Source: an uncultured Dehalococcoidia bacterium (GTDB taxonomy: Bacteria; Chloroflexota; Dehalococcoidia; Lucifugimonadales; Lucifugimonadaceae). Taken from it: DNA of 64,000 nucleotides. The notes beneath the pieces are model-generated. The model saw nothing but the letters and a program-made list of their open reading frames with translations. It was not told where the DNA came from and did no database searches. Of this stretch, positions 1-9,368 are shown in pieces (positions within the stretch are counted from its first letter, which is position 1; every line of letters begins with the position of its first letter). The position numbers and the translations under genes are program-made. The DNA lies in NCBI GenBank assembly GCA_951812795.1, contig OX638325.1, forward strand, positions 1,116,001-1,180,000, written 5' to 3'.

Positions 1-877
1 CCAAGTGCTTAGGGCCGTTCTGGTCTGCGGATATGAACGGCAAGTTGATCTCGGCACTCGTGAGCGACGAAAGCTCGATCTTTGCTTCCTCCGCGGCTAG
101 GCGCAAACGCTGCGCCGCCGACGGATCAGCACTAGGATCCATGAACTCTTTCTTTTTGAACTCGTCGACCAGATACTCAACAAGACGCATGTCGAAATCG
201 TCACCACCGAGGTGGGTATCACCGTTCGTGCTCTTCACCTCGAACACACCGTCGCCCACGTGCAGGATGGTGATGTCGAACGTCCCTCCACCGAGGTCGT
301 AGACCGCAATCGTACGATCGCCTTGCTTTTCCAATCCGTACGCCAACGCCGCCGCAGTCGGTTCATTCACGATGCGAAGAACTTCCAGTCCGGCGATGGT
401 CCCCGCTACCCGCGTAGCCTCCCGTTGCGCATCATTGAAATACGCAGGTACGGTGATCACCGCTTGAGTAACGGGTTCGCCTAGCTTCTCCTCTGCATCC
501 TGCTTCAGCCGAGCCAATAGCATCGACGAAATCTCAGCCGGTGGCCGCACCGCACCGTCGAATTCAACACCCGCATCGCCATTTTCCACCGGCGCCAGCT
601 TGAATGGCATGCGTTCCTGATCGGAACGCACCAACTCGTCGTCGAAACGGCGCCCGATAAACCGTTTCGCAGAGTAGACGGTGTGCTCGGGATTGGTGAC
701 CGCCTGGCGGCGCGCCATCATTCCGATGAGTCGCTCGCCAGTCTTGGTATTCATAGCCACCACGGAAGGCGTTATGCGCTGTCCCTCCGAGTTTTCAATG
801 ATCTCCGGTTCCCCCGCGCTCATGTACGCCATTGCCGAGTTCGTGGTTCCCAAATCGATACCGATAGCTCTTGCCAT
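1..877 (-). CDS. dnaK: Chaperone protein DnaK (Hsp70), partial, N-terminal 292 residues
   Basis: ATP-driven cytoplasmic chaperone that binds exposed hydrophobic segments, working with GrpE and DnaJ. Only the first 292 codons are inside the window; the rest of the nucleotide-binding domain, the substrate-binding domain and the stop lie off the left edge. The start is the ATG at 877 (complement), giving residues 8-14 DLGTTNS (phosphate 1 loop), residues 169-181 [13 protein letters not shown] and residues 192-202 [11 protein letters not shown] (phosphate 2), all diagnostic of Hsp70. It is the third gene of hspR-grpE-dnaK, 76 nt after grpE and on the same strand, so it is probably cotranscribed and repressed by HspR. 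dnaJ may follow outside the window. The identification is secure; the truncation is only the window boundary. Confidence 0.97.
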   Translation of the reverse strand, partial: MARAIGIDLGTTNSAMAYMSAGEPEIIENSEGQRITPSVVAMNTKTGERLIGMMARRQAVTNPEHTVYSAKRFIGRRFDDELVRSDQERMPFKLAPVENGDAGVEFDGAVRPPAEISSMLLARLKQDAEEKLGEPVTQAVITVPAYFNDAQREATRVAGTIAGLEVLRIVNEPTAAALAYGLEKQGDRTIAVYDLGGGTFDITILHVGDGVFEVKSTNGDTHLGGDDFDMRLVEYLVDEFKKKEFMDPSADPSAAQRLRLAAEEAKIELSSLTSAEINLPFISADQNGPKHL

Positions 878-953
878 TGTTAGTTCTTGCCTTTCTATCC
901 GCCAACGCTGGATCTCAACCGTTGGCTTGTCATTTTTCTCAGTTCAATGCGGT

Positions 954-1619
954 TTAAGCGTTGTCCGATGATCTACCCACTAGCACCTTGGCAACCCGAA
1001 CCACGTTCGCAGTTTTGGCATCCTCGTATCCTGCCTCGATAACCTGGATCACCTTTCCAACATCTTCGTCGGGTGTTGGCATGGTGGCCAACGCTTCGTG
1101 TTTAGCTGGGTCCATATCTTCACCAAGCGACTCGAATCGTCGATACCCTTCCGCCGCGAGACAGTTGTCGATTTTTTCGGCCATAGCCTTGAAACCGTTA
1201 AACCACTGCGGATCCATATTTTGATCCTCGGCGACCTCGATCGCGCTGGAAAAGTCGTCCGCAACCGTCATAATGCGCTTCGCGACCTCTAACTTCGCCT
1301 TCTCGGCCGCTTGCTTTTCGTTTTGAGCAGCCGATCGTTTGCTACGTTGAGCGTCACTATGCGCCCGTTGAAGCTCCGATCGAACGTGGCGCAGTTGCAG
1401 TTCGTTTTCGACGATTGTCTGACGTATTTCGTCGCGCTCAGATTTGATTTGTAGCAATTCAGTTCGTGCATCGTCCAATTCTGATTGCAACTCGTTACAC
1501 CTGGCGTTCAATCTGCGTTGCAACTTGGAAGCACGTACGTTGCGCAAGGCGTTTCGTGCCGTCTTCCGCGATCGTGGGCCCCAGCCGTCGTACATTTGCG
1601 ATCCATTCAACAAGATCAT
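954..1619 (-). CDS. grpE: GrpE nucleotide exchange factor
   Basis: Releases ADP from DnaK. The 221-residue product has a long charged alpha-helical/coiled-coil segment (about residues 30-115, rich in Arg, Glu and Gln) followed by the compact GrpE beta domain. The conserved end includes GYEDAKTANVVRVAKVLVG (a variant of the family's usual GY motif and final beta strand). The length is normal to slightly long for the family. Its ATG overlaps the hspR stop by 4 nt (ATGA), so translation is likely coupled. It sits between hspR and dnaK, which supports the call independently of the fairly divergent sequence. Confidence 0.92.
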   Translation of the reverse strand: MILLNGSQMYDGWGPRSRKTARNALRNVRASKLQRRLNARCNELQSELDDARTELLQIKSERDEIRQTIVENELQLRHVRSELQRAHSDAQRSKRSAAQNEKQAAEKAKLEVAKRIMTVADDFSSAIEVAEDQNMDPQWFNGFKAMAEKIDNCLAAEGYRRFESLGEDMDPAKHEALATMPTPDEDVGKVIQVIEAGYEDAKTANVVRVAKVLVGRSSDNA

Positions 1620-2143
1620 TCGACCCCCAGATAATTCAAGATCACCTTTATCTCGTCGGCGACCGCTTGCGCCGATGCCGAGTTCGTCAGATCCTCGCTC
1701 TGCTCAAGCACTTCCAACATGCCTCGCAAATGTTGGACTAGCTCGAGCACCAGTCCAACACCGTTGAGATTCAAACCCAAATCTTCAGACAGCCTGCGTA
1801 CGATTTGTAGCCGTTCAAGATCCTCTTCGGAGTAAAGTCGCCTACTTCCTTGAGTGCGTGATGGGCTTACTAAACCTTCCCGATCATATTTGCGTAAGGT
1901 TTGCGGGTGCATCTCGGCGAGTTTCGCCGCGATGCTGATGATGTACAACGCGTCACCTCGTCCGGCGATCCGGACGCGTACCCGGCGTCGGTTCTGGTTG
2001 CGCTCGGCTTCCTGTGCCCGACGGATCATCTCACGACGCGCAGCCTGCGCTGCGATTTTGTTCACGAGACGAACAAATGCGTCGGCATTAGGGATCGATG
2101 CCCCTGCATCCGTTTTCTGTTCCTCTTCGTATCTCTGTGTCAC
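1616..2143 (-). CDS. hspR: HspR-type MerR-family heat-shock repressor
   Basis: Transcriptional repressor of the dnaK operon in several actinobacterial and Chloroflexota-like lineages; known HspR proteins bind HAIR operators and use DnaK as corepressor. The winged-helix MerR domain lies at about residues 66-135 and includes IAAKLAEMHPQTLRKYDREG, then GSRRLYSEEDLERL. The 175-residue product carries about 65 basic, charged residues before the DNA-binding domain, longer than the usual HspR N-terminus. The start is GTG at 2143 with GGAG six nt upstream. It is the first gene of hspR-grpE-dnaK; in Streptomyces hspR is the last gene, so this order makes the repressor the operon's leading cistron. A HAIR-like half site lies about 55 nt upstream. 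Confidence 0.88.
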   Translation of the reverse strand: MTQRYEEEQKTDAGASIPNADAFVRLVNKIAAQAARREMIRRAQEAERNQNRRRVRVRIAGRGDALYIISIAAKLAEMHPQTLRKYDREGLVSPSRTQGSRRLYSEEDLERLQIVRRLSEDLGLNLNGVGLVLELVQHLRGMLEVLEQSEDLTNSASAQAVADEIKVILNYLGVE

Positions 2144-2482
2144 GCTAACTCCATGAAGGTAATAAGCAAGGCACTGCTGGACCCGCGATCGGCGCTCACT
2201 TGAATCATACTGTTATTCATAGTAATATACGTGATACGCTTAGTGTCAGGTTTGACGAAATCCATCACCTGGTCGAAGAAATCAAGGCGAAGAGAAGAAA
2301 AATTTACGAAATCTTGCAAAAACCGCTTGACAAACCCGTCCGAGATGTATTAAAAAGTTTTCATTCGGCGAAAACAACCATGCGGGCGAAGGTCCCAGCG
2401 GCTTCCCGAACCACCCAAATAAGTGTATCCATCGATACACCGAACAACAAGAAACGAGACCAAGAGGTCCACCAAGACAGAC
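2144..2482. other. Divergent intergenic region between hspR and the small zinc-ribbon genes
   Basis: About 340 nt without a convincing gene. It holds the AT-rich promoter area and HAIR-like repeat of hspR near 2199-2260. The rest presumably contains the promoter and leader of the zinc-ribbon gene starting at 2483, although no clear -35/-10 pair was seen on the plus strand. A long open frame crosses it (2200-2898), but its translation is Arg/Thr/Ser-rich with no recognisable domain. It also runs through the terminator at 2698-2725. Confidence 0.6.
2199..2221. promoter_or_regulatory. HAIR-like inverted repeat upstream of hspR
   Basis: CTTGAAT at 2199-2205 matches the HspR operator half site CTTGAGT at six of seven positions. 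It is followed by a 9-nt spacer and ATTCATA, which shares the 5-bp inverted core TGAAT/ATTCA. The canonical spacer is 7 nt and the right arm is poor, so this is a suggestive single half site, not a proven operator. The surrounding 2200-2260 is the most AT-rich part of the gap and the likely promoter area for hspR. Confidence 0.4.
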
Positions 2483-2647
2483 ATGACGATCATCTACGAA
2501 AAGCGTTGTCCACATTGTCAAGGCGACATTCTGTTCGCCGTAAGGCTCGAGGGACCGACCCTCAAGTGTCTGCAATGTACGCGACTAATCGACCGTCATC
2601 AAGCACGAGAGCTACTCACCCAAAGGATCGAACAACCAGCCGCTTGA
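2483..2647 (+). CDS. Tiny zinc-ribbon protein, copy 1 (54 aa)
   Basis: Unrecognised small protein. Residues 9-12 are CPHC and residues 29-32 are CLQC, two CxxC knuckles separated by 16 residues, as expected for a treble-clef or zinc-ribbon metal site; a glycine and LKC precede the second knuckle. The C-terminal 20 residues form an amphipathic helix (RHQARELLTQRI). It is clearly paralogous to the next gene: both share CPxCQGD, LKCxQCTR and QAR. The ATG is preceded by AGAGG, but about 15 nt away, which is a weak ribosome-binding arrangement. An intrinsic terminator follows at 2698. The metal site is inferred; binding to nucleic acid or to a partner protein is possible but not shown. Confidence 0.7.
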   Translation: MTIIYEKRCPHCQGDILFAVRLEGPTLKCLQCTRLIDRHQARELLTQRIEQPAA

Positions 2648-2697
2648 CGACTGGGGCAATCGAAAGTGGAGTGACTTATAAAACTCACTCACAATTG

Positions 2698-2725
2698 AAG
2701 CCCCGGTCAAAATCGGGGCTTTTTA
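2698..2725 (+). terminator. Intrinsic terminator after zinc-ribbon gene 1
   Basis: AAGCCCCG at 2698-2705 pairs with CGGGGCTT at 2714-2721 around an 8-nt loop, and the hairpin runs into a T tract (TTTTT). It sits 50 nt after the stop of the first small gene, so the two small genes are probably separate transcripts or linked by partial read-through. Confidence 0.85.
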
Positions 2726-2782
2726 GTCAAGGTCCATCCACTGCCCCGTCTAACCGCAATCTGAAGAATGGAGACAAACGAT

Positions 2783-2971
2783 ATGAAACAGACCGCCATA
2801 TTCCCCCGTCAATGCCCGACATGCCAGGGCGACGTACAGTTCGGACGAGGTCTCGACGGCTTCATGCTCAAATGCATTCAGTGCACGCGCACCATTAGCC
2901 CGGCGCAGGCACGCGCGATCCTTGCAAACTTGCAACGCGAAACCGCCCCTGCCGTGGCCAAAGTTGCTTAG
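2783..2971 (+). CDS. Tiny zinc-ribbon protein, copy 2 (62 aa)
   Basis: Paralogue of the gene at 2483. CPTC and CIQC knuckles are again separated by 16 residues, with the shared strings CQGD, LKC and QCTR and a C-terminal helical tail ending in Ala/Val-rich residues. The ATG at 2783 has GGAG nine nt upstream and is preferred; an in-frame ATG at 2768 would add METND. The spacing between knuckles is identical in both copies, so the metal-binding fold is probably conserved while the tails diverge. The function is unknown. It is closely followed by a strong terminator, and it stands beside the heat-shock operon in divergent orientation. Confidence 0.72.
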   Translation: MKQTAIFPRQCPTCQGDVQFGRGLDGFMLKCIQCTRTISPAQARAILANLQRETAPAVAKVA

Positions 2972-3010
2972 ATCAGCAAGTCGCTGAGCTGCCCGGAGCT
3001 CGGCACAAAG

Positions 3011-3050
3011 AAAACGGTTCGGTAGCTGTACGCCGCCGAACCGTTTTTTG
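3011..3050 (+). terminator. Intrinsic terminator after zinc-ribbon gene 2
   Basis: AAAACGGTTCGG at 3011-3022 pairs perfectly with CCGAACCGTTTT at 3036-3047 (12 bp, 13-nt loop), and a T run follows on the plus strand. The A run on the left arm gives a T run on the minus strand too, so it probably also terminates the convergent DUF503 gene, whose stop is at 3057. Confidence 0.88.
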
Positions 3051-3056
3051 TTGCCA

Positions 3057-3392
3057 TCAATCCGGTAACCCTACAGTCTCAGACGATGGATTCGGACCGA
3101 CGCCGAACGACCACTCATCCGTCTCCACACCCACCACTTCGGCTTCCGGAGCCGCGCTTTCCACGAACGACAAAGCGCGGTCGATCAATTGCTCCAACGT
3201 CCGCAAGTCTCCACCCACAACTGCGATACCAATCGTCGCAGACTGCCATGAATCGTTGGCATCGACCTCGGCCGCAGATACCGAAAACCGATTGCGCAAC
3301 TTCGAGACCACAGAATAGATAACGCGCCGCTTGTCCTTCAGCGACGCCGACGCGTGGATGTGCAGCGTTACCATCGCAGCCACAATGTGCAT
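3057..3392 (-). CDS. DUF503 (YlxP-like) protein
   Basis: Small cytoplasmic protein of 111 residues. The pattern SLKDKRRVIYSVVSKLRNRF followed by VSAAEVDANDSWQ is the hallmark of DUF503 (YlxP in Bacillus, where the gene lies near infB and rbfA). The length fits the family, plus about 15 extra C-terminal residues. Here it follows the enolase-superfamily gene on the same strand with a 45-nt gap instead of lying in a translation-factor operon. The family is of unknown biochemical function; a role around ribosomes has been suggested from its usual neighbours and cannot be tested here. An alternative ATG at residue 7 exists. Confidence 0.85.
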   Translation of the reverse strand: MHIVAAMVTLHIHASASLKDKRRVIYSVVSKLRNRFSVSAAEVDANDSWQSATIGIAVVGGDLRTLEQLIDRALSFVESAAPEAEVVGVETDEWSFGVGPNPSSETVGLPD

Positions 3393-3437
3393 CGATCTAC
3401 CCGTTCCTTTTTACGATTTTCGTCGGTTGAAATTCGC

Positions 3438-4607
3438 TCAAAACGCCAAGTACGGCTCGCTTTCGACAGTTACGTAATCGCACGGCGGGAAATGCTCGAG
3501 CGCCTCGACGTCGATCTCGGTGCCCCATCCGGGTCCGTCGGGTACGGTAGCATGACCATCGGCGATCGGGATCATGTTCGTCAAAACCTGTTCGTACGCG
3601 CCAAGGAAGCTGACGAATATCTCCTGCATAAACGCATTGGGCATCGTCAGATCCAGATGCAGACTTGCGATGGTCGATATCGGGCCGTTAGAGTTGTGCG
3701 GCGCCACTGAAACGTAGTGGGTCTCAGCGGCAGCCGCAATCTTCCGAAGTTCCGTGATGCCGCCAGCATGACAGATATCCGGTTGAATAATGCTCGCCGC
3801 GTGCGACTCCAGCAATGGCCTAAAATCCCACCGGCCATATAGCTGCTCTCCTGTTGAAATCGGGATGTTGACCCGCTTCGCCAATGCCGCAAGAGCGTCG
3901 ATGTTGTCCCACAATATCGGCTCTTCCAGCCAAGCGACATCGTACTCTTCGATCACTCGGGCAGCTCGTTCCGCACTCCAGGCGTCAAGGCGACCCCGAA
4001 TATCGCAGGCAACCTCGACCGACGACCCAACAGATTCTCGCACCGCTTTCACCAATTCGGCGCCGTGTTGCAACCTATCCGGGGTAATCACCTGCGGTCC
4101 GTAAAACGGATAGAACTTCATCGCCCGCCAACCTTCGCCAACCAATTCCGCAGAACGACGTCGATAGTCGTCAACCGTTTTTGCTCCGGATTCGGACTCG
4201 TCGTCTTCGCTCGGATCGAACCAACCATTCGCGTACGCCCTGATTTTGTCTCGCACCTTACCGCCCAATAATTCGTAGACGGGGATACCAAGCGCCTTTG
4301 CCTTCAGATCATTTAGCGCGAGGTCGATCCCGCTTATCGCGCTCATCGTCACCGCACCACCAGTCCAAGTTACTCGTCGATGCAACGACGTCCAGATATG
4401 CTCGATCTGAAACGGGTCTTTGCCCACCAAGTATTTCGCGAAATCATTGATCTCGGCTGCAACGCCGGCATCTTTGTATTGGGTACTCGCCTCACCCCAT
4501 CCGTAGTCTCCAGTGTCAGAGGTAATGCGGACGAACATCCAGTTCGTACCCGCCGTCTTGTGCACCGGGGTGCGCATCCTAAATATGTCGACGTCGGTAA
4601 TCTTCAT
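3438..4607 (-). CDS. Enolase-superfamily dehydratase (mandelate racemase/galactonate dehydratase group)
   Basis: Cytoplasmic Mg2+-dependent enzyme that abstracts an alpha proton from a carboxylate sugar acid. The 389-residue product has the N-terminal capping domain (1-125) and a TIM barrel. Predicted metal ligands are Asp202 (ACDIRGR), Glu228 (WLEEP) and Glu254 (STGEQ); the His-Asp pair is Asp277 and His304 (VAPHNSNGP). In galactonate-dehydratase relatives the first motif usually reads DxHGR, whereas here it is DIRGR, so the histidine at the usual acid-catalyst position is Arg204. The substrate is therefore uncertain. The start ATG has GGGAGA about 12 nt upstream. Many such paralogues are typical of SAR202-like genomes. 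DUF503 follows on the same strand. Confidence 0.9.
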   Translation of the reverse strand: MKITDVDIFRMRTPVHKTAGTNWMFVRITSDTGDYGWGEASTQYKDAGVAAEINDFAKYLVGKDPFQIEHIWTSLHRRVTWTGGAVTMSAISGIDLALNDLKAKALGIPVYELLGGKVRDKIRAYANGWFDPSEDDESESGAKTVDDYRRRSAELVGEGWRAMKFYPFYGPQVITPDRLQHGAELVKAVRESVGSSVEVACDIRGRLDAWSAERAARVIEEYDVAWLEEPILWDNIDALAALAKRVNIPISTGEQLYGRWDFRPLLESHAASIIQPDICHAGGITELRKIAAAAETHYVSVAPHNSNGPISTIASLHLDLTMPNAFMQEIFVSFLGAYEQVLTNMIPIADGHATVPDGPGWGTEIDVEALEHFPPCDYVTVESEPYLAF

Positions 4608-4853
4608 GCCGAATTATCTCCCGTCAGAGCGACCCACTAGGATGGCCCCTCAAGCATTGAGCCGACCTTCTCGTTGGGCGGTTCCGACACTGAATCCTAA
4701 TCCACGAGAACCAAGGCCGCGCTGAGGTTGCGAACCATGAATTCGGTTTGTAATCTTGTTACGGTCGATTCCGGAGATTTTGAAGTCTAGAACCTGCGAC
4801 AACGGGCAAGGAACTTCGCCTATCAACGCGTTTGCATCAATTGTTCTGACATT

Positions 4854-5549
4854 ATGCGAAAACTACGCGATATTTCGTCTTCGTCGCCTCGCGTACGAAC
4901 TCAAACTGATGCGTCTTCGAATCGGGCGTTTCTGTCAATCGTCGCCGTCATCTTAATCCTAGTCGGGTTTGGGTCGCTCGCACTTGGCACAATCAAGATC
5001 GCAGACGTCGTTCTTGGAAACGAGTCCGACCATTTCACGGTTCACGAGGTCACATGTGACGATTTCGCCACTTGGGACGCGGCGAATAGTTATTTCGAGA
5101 GCGACGGCAGGACTTCGACTCAGTTCCACCCGCTCGATTCAAATGGCAACGGCATTCCTTGTGAAGGCATCATGCCCAGTGGACGCCTAACCCACGAAGA
5201 ATTCGATGTCGTCTGCGACGACTTCCAACACCGCGACGAAGCAGAATACTTTTCCGAAATCTACGACCAACAGAACGCGAATCTTTACGGACTAGACCGC
5301 GACCTCGACAACCGCCCATGCGAAACTCTACCGCCTATGGACGACACACTGCGAGTCCTCAATCGATTGAATCGGCAATGGCGTCAAGATGCTAGCTTTG
5401 GTGGCGACGTAAACTGCGGTGATTTCAAGACTTGGATCGAATCCAACCAGTTTTTCATCCAAGCTGGGGGACCTAACTCGGATCCGCACGGGTTAGATGG
5501 CAACAACGACGGCGTGCCTTGCCAATCGTTGCCTGGTGCGCCAAAGTGA
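4854..5549 (+). CDS. Membrane-anchored protein with three Excalibur-type calcium-binding repeats
   Basis: The 231-residue product has a basic cytosolic head, one transmembrane helix at about residues 25-48, and an extracellular part. Three copies of the Excalibur-like DxDxDGxxCE pattern occur: LDSNGNGIPCEG, LDRDLDNRPCET and LDGNNDGVPCQS. Each is preceded by a CDDF/CGDF cysteine that probably forms the repeat's disulfide. Excalibur domains are small extracellular calcium-binding modules, usually single; three in tandem is less common. The ATG is at 4854. It stands alone between divergent and tandem neighbours, 105 nt before the sugar dehydrogenase lipoprotein, so a shared surface role is only a guess. 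Confidence 0.82.
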   Translation: MRKLRDISSSSPRVRTQTDASSNRAFLSIVAVILILVGFGSLALGTIKIADVVLGNESDHFTVHEVTCDDFATWDAANSYFESDGRTSTQFHPLDSNGNGIPCEGIMPSGRLTHEEFDVVCDDFQHRDEAEYFSEIYDQQNANLYGLDRDLDNRPCETLPPMDDTLRVLNRLNRQWRQDASFGGDVNCGDFKTWIESNQFFIQAGGPNSDPHGLDGNNDGVPCQSLPGAPK

Positions 5550-5654
5550 ACTGATTGCGGTTCATGTTACCGAGGCTTTTCGTTGTAACGACGCTCCGAA
5601 ATTCGATGCCAGGCTTCTTCGATCCGCGCAAAGCGTTTTAACTAATATTGAACG

Positions 5655-7361
5655 ATGAAACCCAACATCACCGTCACGCTCGCGCTGATGATATCTGCGT
5701 TGATGCTTGTGGCGTGTAGTGGTTCTGGACCGCAGGACAATCATGAATCTACCGCCTCGACCACACACACAGAGCCGCGCGTAGTGTTGTCCACCCCGAC
5801 GCGCGTTCTCATCGCAACCCTCACAAGCTCTCCGACACCGCGCGTCGTGAAAATCGCCGACGCGCTCGCGCCTGAGAGTCCAACGCCGACAACCACTTCG
5901 ACTCCAACACCGACGTTGACACCACCCGCAACTTCTGTTACCGCGGTTCCCACAACTTCACCGACCCCGACCGCAACGCTGGTCGCCTCGCCATCTGTTG
6001 CGTCTCCCACTCCGACACGCGCACCAAAGGTGGTTTCGGCACCGATATCGACACCGACTAGGGTGTCAACACCGCCGCGTAATTTGCGATCGGTCACTCC
6101 CACACCGAGCCCGACCATGGTGCCGGCTACTCCGACGATTCTCCCAATACCAACAGAAACGCCAGTGTTGCCAACGATGACTCCTACACCAACACCGACG
6201 CAAACACCAACGCCGACGCAAACACCCGAGTCGACGGTTCCTATCCCAGTGGATAGGCATTGGGAGCGACTAGACCTTGAAGAAGCACTCCACGGGCGCA
6301 GATTCAAATTCCCGGTCGATATGTTTGCTTGGCCGAATCGAGGAATTGCCGTCGTTGAGAAAAAGGGCTACATAACGTTGCAATCGGGCACCGGGCTACC
6401 TCAACTCGTCCTGAACCTAATCAATGATGTGAGCAACGCAGGATCAGAAGAAGGATTGTTGAGTGTAACGTTGGATCCACGCTTTGACGAATTTCCCTAC
6501 ATGTACGCCTATTACACGGTGTCTGGCGACGTGCATTTGACCCGACTTTCTCGCTTCGACGTCGTTCAAGGCGAGGCGCTACGCGATTCCGAAATCGTCA
6601 TTCTTGATATTCCACAACCAGCGGATATCCACAATGGCGGGAAGATCCTGTTTGGTCCGGACATGATGCTGTATTTGTCGTTTGGGGACGGAGGACCGGT
6701 GTGGGAAAAGCAGTCACAACGAATGGACACGTTACTTGGATCGATCATCCGCATTGATGTACGAGGTACAACGGAGGATCAACCATACCGGATCCCAGAA
6801 GACAATCCCTTGTTATCTCTTAGGAACGCCCGACCTGAGATTTGGGCTTGGGGATTCCGTAATCCATGGCGCATGGCGTTCGATCCGAGAGGCGACAGAA
6901 TCTGGGTCGGCGATGTTGGATGGGCTGAGGTCGAGGAAATAACACTCGTTGAAGCTGGCACCAATCACGGTTGGCATCTCTTTGAGGGTAGTCAATGCCG
7001 CGTGACTTCAGAAACCGGAGTTTCGGAAGACGACTGTGAAGACGCACGGGATGAAATGATATTCCCGATCCATGAGTACCTTCACGACGGTACTGGTTGT
7101 GCGGTGGTGGGTGGATACGTGTATGAAGGAAAATCAATCCCTTGGCTACAAGGAGCTTACATATTCGGTGATCACTGCAGCGCCAAGATATGGGCCTTGA
7201 CCGGCGACGAGGACGTGGGTTGGGAAGTCAGCGAGATACTTCGCCTTGATCCCCACAGACGCATATCGTCATTTGGGATTGACGATGAAGGCGAGATCTA
7301 CGTGCTCGCTGTTGAGAGCCCGATATTGAAATTGGTCGACATCGGCGGGGAAACCGAGTAG
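5655..7361 (+). CDS. Lipoprotein PQQ-type sugar dehydrogenase (GSDH/sorbosone dehydrogenase family) with Thr-Pro linker
   Basis: Predicted surface-anchored, soluble-type aldose/sorbosone dehydrogenase of 568 residues. A signal peptide ends in a lipobox (LMLVAC, Cys21). Residues of about 45-195 form a disordered linker of TPTPT-type repeats, then a six-bladed beta-propeller fills the remainder. Family signatures are DIHNGGKILFGPD (His326 is the candidate catalytic base), YLSFGDGG, WGFRNPWRMAFDP and GDVGWAEVEEI. Two Cys near 450-460 and further Cys near the C-terminus may form disulfides. The substrate cannot be read from sequence; PQQ dependence is a family inference. It ends 14 nt from the convergent atpC stop. 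Confidence 0.88.
   Translation: MKPNITVTLALMISALMLVACSGSGPQDNHESTASTTHTEPRVVLSTPTRVLIATLTSSPTPRVVKIADALAPESPTPTTTSTPTPTLTPPATSVTAVPTTSPTPTATLVASPSVASPTPTRAPKVVSAPISTPTRVSTPPRNLRSVTPTPSPTMVPATPTILPIPTETPVLPTMTPTPTPTQTPTPTQTPESTVPIPVDRHWERLDLEEALHGRRFKFPVDMFAWPNRGIAVVEKKGYITLQSGTGLPQLVLNLINDVSNAGSEEGLLSVTLDPRFDEFPYMYAYYTVSGDVHLTRLSRFDVVQGEALRDSEIVILDIPQPADIHNGGKILFGPDMMLYLSFGDGGPVWEKQSQRMDTLLGSIIRIDVRGTTEDQPYRIPEDNPLLSLRNARPEIWAWGFRNPWRMAFDPRGDRIWVGDVGWAEVEEITLVEAGTNHGWHLFEGSQCRVTSETGVSEDDCEDARDEMIFPIHEYLHDGTGCAVVGGYVYEGKSIPWLQGAYIFGDHCSAKIWALTGDEDVGWEVSEILRLDPHRRISSFGIDDEGEIYVLAVESPILKLVDIGGETE
5870..6240 (+). repeat. Thr-Pro-rich low-complexity coding repeat
   Basis: Degenerate repeats of ACNCCGACN encode strings such as TPTPTPT and SPTPT between the lipobox and the propeller domain of the sugar dehydrogenase. 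A shorter relative occurs in the lipoprotein at 18959-19489. Such linkers typically space a lipid-anchored domain away from the envelope. Confidence 0.85.
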
Positions 7362-7375
7362 CCGCGGAAATGCAA

Positions 7376-7789
7376 TTACCTCGCGCTTCGACGCCGTTGC
7401 GCAAACCGCAATCTGATCTGAGCTCTACGCAACGACGCGAGGGCCCGTTCCATATCGAGATCGGAGCCGTGCGTATCAATCCGCTCCTGCGCCCGCATTA
7501 CGGCCACGGCGGCACGGTCCTCGTCAATTTCATCCTCGCGCTCGGCCGCATCGGCCAATACCGTGATGTTGTCCGCCAACACTTCCATGAAACCGCCCGT
7601 AACCAGGACACTCTGTTCCTCGCCATCAGCACCGAAACGCATTTCACCCGGAACAAGCGTCGTCATCAAAGCCGCGTGCGACGGCAGAACCGTCAACTCA
7701 CCGTCGGCGCCCGGAGCTGAAACGTAGTCCACTCCGCCCGAGAACGTCTCTCGTTCTGCGGTCACTATGTTGAGGTTCATGCGGGCCAT
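7376..7789 (-). CDS. atpC: F1 ATP synthase epsilon subunit
   Basis: Last gene of the ATP synthase operon. The 137-residue product has the beta-sandwich domain (NLNIVTAERETFSGGVDYVSAPGADGE is the standard opening; GELTVLPSHAALMTTL follows) and a C-terminal helical hairpin with DEDRAAVAVMRAQERI. Length and order are normal. It links the F1 stator side to the rotor and regulates ATP hydrolysis. Start ATG at 7789; an in-frame ATG three codons later is possible. Confidence 0.96.
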   Translation of the reverse strand: MARMNLNIVTAERETFSGGVDYVSAPGADGELTVLPSHAALMTTLVPGEMRFGADGEEQSVLVTGGFMEVLADNITVLADAAEREDEIDEDRAAVAVMRAQERIDTHGSDLDMERALASLRRAQIRLRFAQRRRSAR

Positions 7790-7839
7790 GGCGGCTCTTT
7801 CAATTCCTTCGTATTACGGTTCCTCAGCTCGATCGGCGT

Positions 7840-9288
<1,449 letters not shown>

Positions 9289-9368
9289 TTACGATCGGCT
9301 GGGCGAATTTCCTCAATTGTGGTCATGTCTTGGCAGACCGGATTTCTTAGTTCGGGAAAGAGGCGACC

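Noticed and set aside
2200..2898. A 232-codon open frame covering the two small zinc-ribbon genes
   Set aside because: Its translation is Arg/Ser/Thr-rich with no recognisable domain. It reads through a strong intrinsic terminator and overlaps two better-supported small genes in another frame.
5741..6307. A long minus-strand open frame opposite the Thr-Pro region
   Set aside because: It is a mirror of the TPTPT repeats (Val/Gly-rich on the opposite strand) within a clear plus-strand lipoprotein gene.
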